A DNA stretch of 64,000 nucleotides from Chryseobacterium oryctis (GTDB lineage: Bacteria; Bacteroidota; Bacteroidia; Flavobacteriales; Weeksellaceae). A model generated the notes under the pieces. It was not told the DNA's origin. It ran no database searches and saw only the letters and a list, made by a program, of their open reading frames with translations. A program made the position numbers and the translations under genes. Positions 61,789 through 64,000 of this stretch are shown piece after piece (positions within the stretch are counted from its first letter, which is position 1; every line of letters begins with the position of its first letter). The stretch is taken from positions 306,003 through 370,002 of the forward strand of contig NZ_JAPDHV010000002.1 in the NCBI RefSeq assembly GCF_025971925.1, in the 5' to 3' direction.

Positions 61789-62527
61789 ACATTTTTTGAA
61801 TAGAATGATTCATTACCTTATAAATTTCAAGACTTTCGTCTTTTAATAATTGTTCATGTAATTCCAGAACTCTTTTATCATTTCTTACTGCAGGACCTGT
61901 TTGAGCTGATTTGGGCTCAATTTCATGAATTTTTTGAACAGTTTCGTCAATTAATGGTAAAAAATAATCAAAAGGGATTTCCTGTGAATCTGAAATTTCT
62001 TTAGCTCTTGAAAAAAGATGATTTACAAAATTACAAGCAAAAACTGCAGTAAGGTGAATGTATTTTCTCTTTTCGTGAGTACTTTCCATTACATTTTCCG
62101 ATACTTTTGAAGCTATCTCAAAAAGTATCTTTTTATCTTCTTCATTTTCAGTTTCTATGAAAAAAGGAATTTTTTTATATTCTAATTCTTTAGATTTTGA
62201 AAATGTCTGTAAAGGATAAAAACTTGATTTTCTGTACTCCCCTACCAAAATTTCTTTTGGAAGCGAACCGGAAGTATGAGCAACTAGACAATTTTTTTTA
62301 GAAATCAGTTTAGAGATTTCTTCCACAGAATTATCACTTACACAAATGATGTACAAATCTGCGTCTTCCAGTTTTTCTGATGAAAATGGGATATTTAATT
62401 CTTCAGAAATTTTACTTAATTCTTTTTCGTTTCTTCCAAAAATTTGAACTAATGGAATTTTATTAAAAACGAAAGCTTTTGTGATATGATAGGCTACATT
62501 TCCAGAGCCAATAATTACAATTTGCAT
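61778..62527 (-). CDS. Rossmann-fold/DUF2520 protein
   Basis: 249 residues from the ATG at 62527. MQIVIIGSGNVAYH (residues 1-14) is an NAD(P)-binding Rossmann motif; the C-terminal part has TAVFACNFVNHLF, the DUF2520 signature, which resembles 6-phosphogluconate dehydrogenase-like C-domains. Likely an oxidoreductase of unknown substrate. The frame is open 25 residues upstream but a promoter lies in that space. First gene of an operon with the KdsC-type gene and maf. Confidence 0.85.
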   Translation of the reverse strand: MQIVIIGSGNVAYHITKAFVFNKIPLVQIFGRNEKELSKISEELNIPFSSEKLEDADLYIICVSDNSVEEISKLISKKNCLVAHTSGSLPKEILVGEYRKSSFYPLQTFSKSKELEYKKIPFFIETENEEDKKILFEIASKVSENVMESTHEKRKYIHLTAVFACNFVNHLFSRAKEISDSQEIPFDYFLPLIDETVQKIHEIEPKSAQTGPAVRNDKRVLELHEQLLKDESLEIYKVMNHSIQKMYEL

Positions 62528-62531
62528 ATAA

Positions 62532-62539
62532 CAAATATA
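62532..62539 (-). promoter_or_regulatory. Predicted -7 element very close to the DUF2520 start
   Basis: Minus strand TATATTTG ending only four bases before the ATG at 62527. Transcription from it would start at or next to the start codon, so the transcript may be leaderless. Confidence 0.4.
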
Positions 62540-62658
62540 AGGCTTTGTGTTGAGTTTAAAGGATATGAGGACTAGTAATTTTTTAATTTCTTCATTGTAC
62601 AAAGTTTAGGTTGTATAACGTAACTTATTGATATTATTTTTAATATTTGGACTAAAAA

Positions 62659-62691
62659 TTGAATAAGTAATTTAACTTTTAGATATTTTTG
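62659..62691 (+). promoter_or_regulatory. Predicted promoter of the sigma factor gene
   Basis: TTG at 62659-62661, 22-base spacer, TATTTTTG at 62684-62691; 25 bases before the ATG at 62717. Confidence 0.5.
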
Positions 62692-62716
62692 TAATCCAAA
62701 ACATTGAAAGCATCTT

Positions 62717-63268
62717 ATGAAGATTAAGGACACGGAAATTATTTCGTTGATGCAAAACCCACGTACTCAGGAAAAAGGAGTTCGCGCGTTGATGGATGCT
62801 TATCAGAGTAGATTGTATTGGCACATCAGACGCATTATTGTTGATGGAGATCTTGCTCAGGATACTTTGCAGGAAACATTTATAAAAGCTTATCAGAATT
62901 TTCACCAGTTTAAAAATGATAGTCAATTGTATACTTGGTTGTACAGAATTGCAACCAATGAAGCATTGCAACAGATAAATAAGCTGAAGAAAATGCAAAA
63001 AACTGACGAAGATCCGGAATATTATATGCAGAATCTTGTCGCAGATAATACGGAAGAAGATGCCGAAGAAATACAAATCTTGTTACAGAATGCTATACAA
63101 AGCCTGCCCGAAAAGCAGAAACTGGTATTTATGATGCGGTATTATGATGATTTACCTTACGAAGAAATATCTAAAATTGTTGATATGTCGGTAGGAACTT
63201 TAAAGACAAATTATCATTATGCTAAACAGAAAATTGAAGAATATTTAAAAGAAAATTACGAAAGATAA
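62717..63268 (+). CDS. ECF-type RNA polymerase sigma factor
   Basis: 183 residues. Sigma region 2 (about 25-95) contains DLAQDTLQETFIKAYQNFHQF and LYTWLYRIATNEAL; region 4 (about 125-178) contains LPEKQKLVFMMRYYDDLPYEEISKIVDMSVGTLKTNYHYAKQKI, a helix-turn-helix for -35-like recognition. Regions 1 and 3 are absent. The next gene, 18 bases away, has the layout of an anti-sigma factor. The stimulus is unknown. Confidence 0.94.
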   Translation: MKIKDTEIISLMQNPRTQEKGVRALMDAYQSRLYWHIRRIIVDGDLAQDTLQETFIKAYQNFHQFKNDSQLYTWLYRIATNEALQQINKLKKMQKTDEDPEYYMQNLVADNTEEDAEEIQILLQNAIQSLPEKQKLVFMMRYYDDLPYEEISKIVDMSVGTLKTNYHYAKQKIEEYLKENYER

Positions 63269-63286
63269 TTTTTGAAAGACTTAGAA

Positions 63287-63826
63287 ATGAAAGAGTTCGA
63301 CCTAGAAAAACTTGAACGTAAAAATATTTACAAGGTTCCTGATAATTTGTTTGAAAATATTCAGGAAAGAGTAATGAATGATGTGAAAGCAAAGAAAAAA
63401 GCTCCTATATTTAAATTGAGCTGGGCTTATGCTGTAGCTGCATCATTGGCTTTGATTTTTGGAGTAGTTTTTGTTTACAACTCTGATGGTAGTTCAGCAA
63501 ATACAGGAAATATGCAAGGGACCTATGCTTTGAACAGTCAAGAGCCAAAAACGGAAAGCGAAATTGCTTATGAAACTTTAAAATCTGATTTGAATTCTAT
63601 TGAAAATAATCAAATAGCTGATAATCAGAAAAGTAAAGAAACTTTTGATACAAAAAGTAACATTGAAGAGAAAATTAAAACTAAAACAAATAATCAAACA
63701 GTAAAAACTGTTTCAAAACAAAATGAAATTCAAATGAATGAGTATCTGGATTCTTTCTCAAACTCTGAAATTGCAGAGTTGGCAAGTAATTCAACCCAAG
63801 ATGTTTATTTGGATTTATACAATTAA
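63287..63826 (+). CDS. Putative anti-sigma factor or membrane regulator
   Basis: 179 residues from the ATG at 63287; a TTG at 63272 is a less likely start. A cytoplasmic N-terminal 40 residues (FDLEKLERKNIYKVPDNLFENIQERV) are followed by one membrane helix (about 46-63, WAYAVAASLALIFGVVFVY) and a Ser/Asn/Lys-rich periplasmic part of about 110 residues. There is no zinc-binding anti-sigma motif. The position after an ECF sigma gene is the main reason for the call. Confidence 0.75.
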   Translation: MKEFDLEKLERKNIYKVPDNLFENIQERVMNDVKAKKKAPIFKLSWAYAVAASLALIFGVVFVYNSDGSSANTGNMQGTYALNSQEPKTESEIAYETLKSDLNSIENNQIADNQKSKETFDTKSNIEEKIKTKTNNQTVKTVSKQNEIQMNEYLDSFSNSEIAELASNSTQDVYLDLYN

Positions 63827-63835
63827 TAAAGAAAG

Positions 63836-64000
63836 ATGAAAAAGATATTATTTACATTTTTAATTATTTATGGTTTTGGTTTAAATGCCCAAAGGTCAGA
63901 TTATGATTGGAAAAAGATGGATCCTAAACAAAGAAAAGAAGTAATAAACAACCTTTCTCCAGAAGAAAGAAAAGAACTTCTTACCAGATTTAGGAACAAT
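63836..64000 (+). CDS. Exported hypothetical protein, partial
   Basis: The first 55 codons only; the gene runs off the right edge. A signal peptide (residues 1-19, ending GLNAQ) is followed by a charged helical segment (DPKQRKEVINNLSPEERKELL) that resembles the DUF3106 or CpxP/LTXXQ-type stress proteins. It starts nine bases after the putative anti-sigma gene, so the sigma unit probably continues with it. Confidence 0.7.
   Translation, partial: MKKILFTFLIIYGFGLNAQRSDYDWKKMDPKQRKEVINNLSPEERKELLTRFRNN

Noticed and set aside
1..64000. CRISPR arrays, transposases and prophage clusters
   Set aside because: No regularly spaced repeats, no transposase or integrase, and only one isolated tail-spike-like protein were seen.

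Overview
The window looks like a chromosomal segment of a Flavobacteriia member of the Weeksellaceae, close to Chryseobacterium or Elizabethkingia. The signs are low G+C, Bacteroidota-type promoter elements (TTG or TTTG followed about 19-22 bases later by TAnnTTTG), very few Shine-Dalgarno sequences, a MurF-alanine racemase fusion, the gliding/type IX secretion lipoprotein SprE/PorW, 2TM-domain proteins and a WG-repeat protein. Most of the window is ordinary core genome. I see no CRISPR array, rRNA, transposase or integrase.

Layout. 0-5.2 kb: partial nth (minus), bcp (plus), then a minus-strand run tolC-like, sprT-like, manC, an exported hypothetical and a GNAT acetyltransferase. 5.3-8.3 kb: folC, two tandem tRNA-Val(TAC) genes, a GATC-type Dam methylase and a convergent unknown gene. 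8.4-11.2 kb: cell-surface glycosyltransferases with sufE and a SemiSWEET-like protein. 11.4-16 kb: clpC, an outer membrane protein and mnmA. 16-24.3 kb: a glycine-rich-domain protein with a Cys/Gly tail, a gene broken by one in-frame stop, and a LytS/LytTR-type signalling cluster with four 2TM domains, a TPR-like exported protein and a TonB-dependent receptor. 24.5-37 kb: sodC, tail-specific protease, surE, an MJ0619/Tes-like radical SAM gene with a small membrane protein and a divergent Lgt homologue, guaC, fabG, a WG-repeat protein, rsmI and an acidic repeat protein. 37-45.8 kb: tdk, murF-alr, a patatin with an outer-membrane barrel, ybeY, mnmG flanked by two perfect parS sites, and a methyltransferase. 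46.4-49.2 kb: a papain-family lipoprotein and a large beta-helix-like protein, both in AT-rich surroundings. 49.2-58 kb: pgk (minus), a 555-bp non-coding region with DnaA boxes, then eight plus-strand genes from rpiB and rnr to tsaB. 58-64 kb: sprE/porW, maf, a KdsC-type phosphatase, a Rossmann/DUF2520 protein, then an ECF sigma factor with its putative anti-sigma gene and the start of a third gene.

Replication context. Left of 37 kb most genes are on the minus strand; right of 51 kb most are on the plus strand. Together with the two parS sites (42986-43001 and 44917-44932) and the DnaA-box region at 50403-50957, this suggests that the chromosomal origin lies in the window. This is an inference, with no computed skew behind it.

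Most interesting points: the parS pair; the oriC candidate; the Tes-like radical SAM plus Lgt-like pair as a possible undescribed lipid-modifying system; the four-fold 2TM domains around a LytS/LytTR pair; a canonical Shine-Dalgarno sequence before murF-alr; and the nonsense-interrupted gene at 17107-18003.
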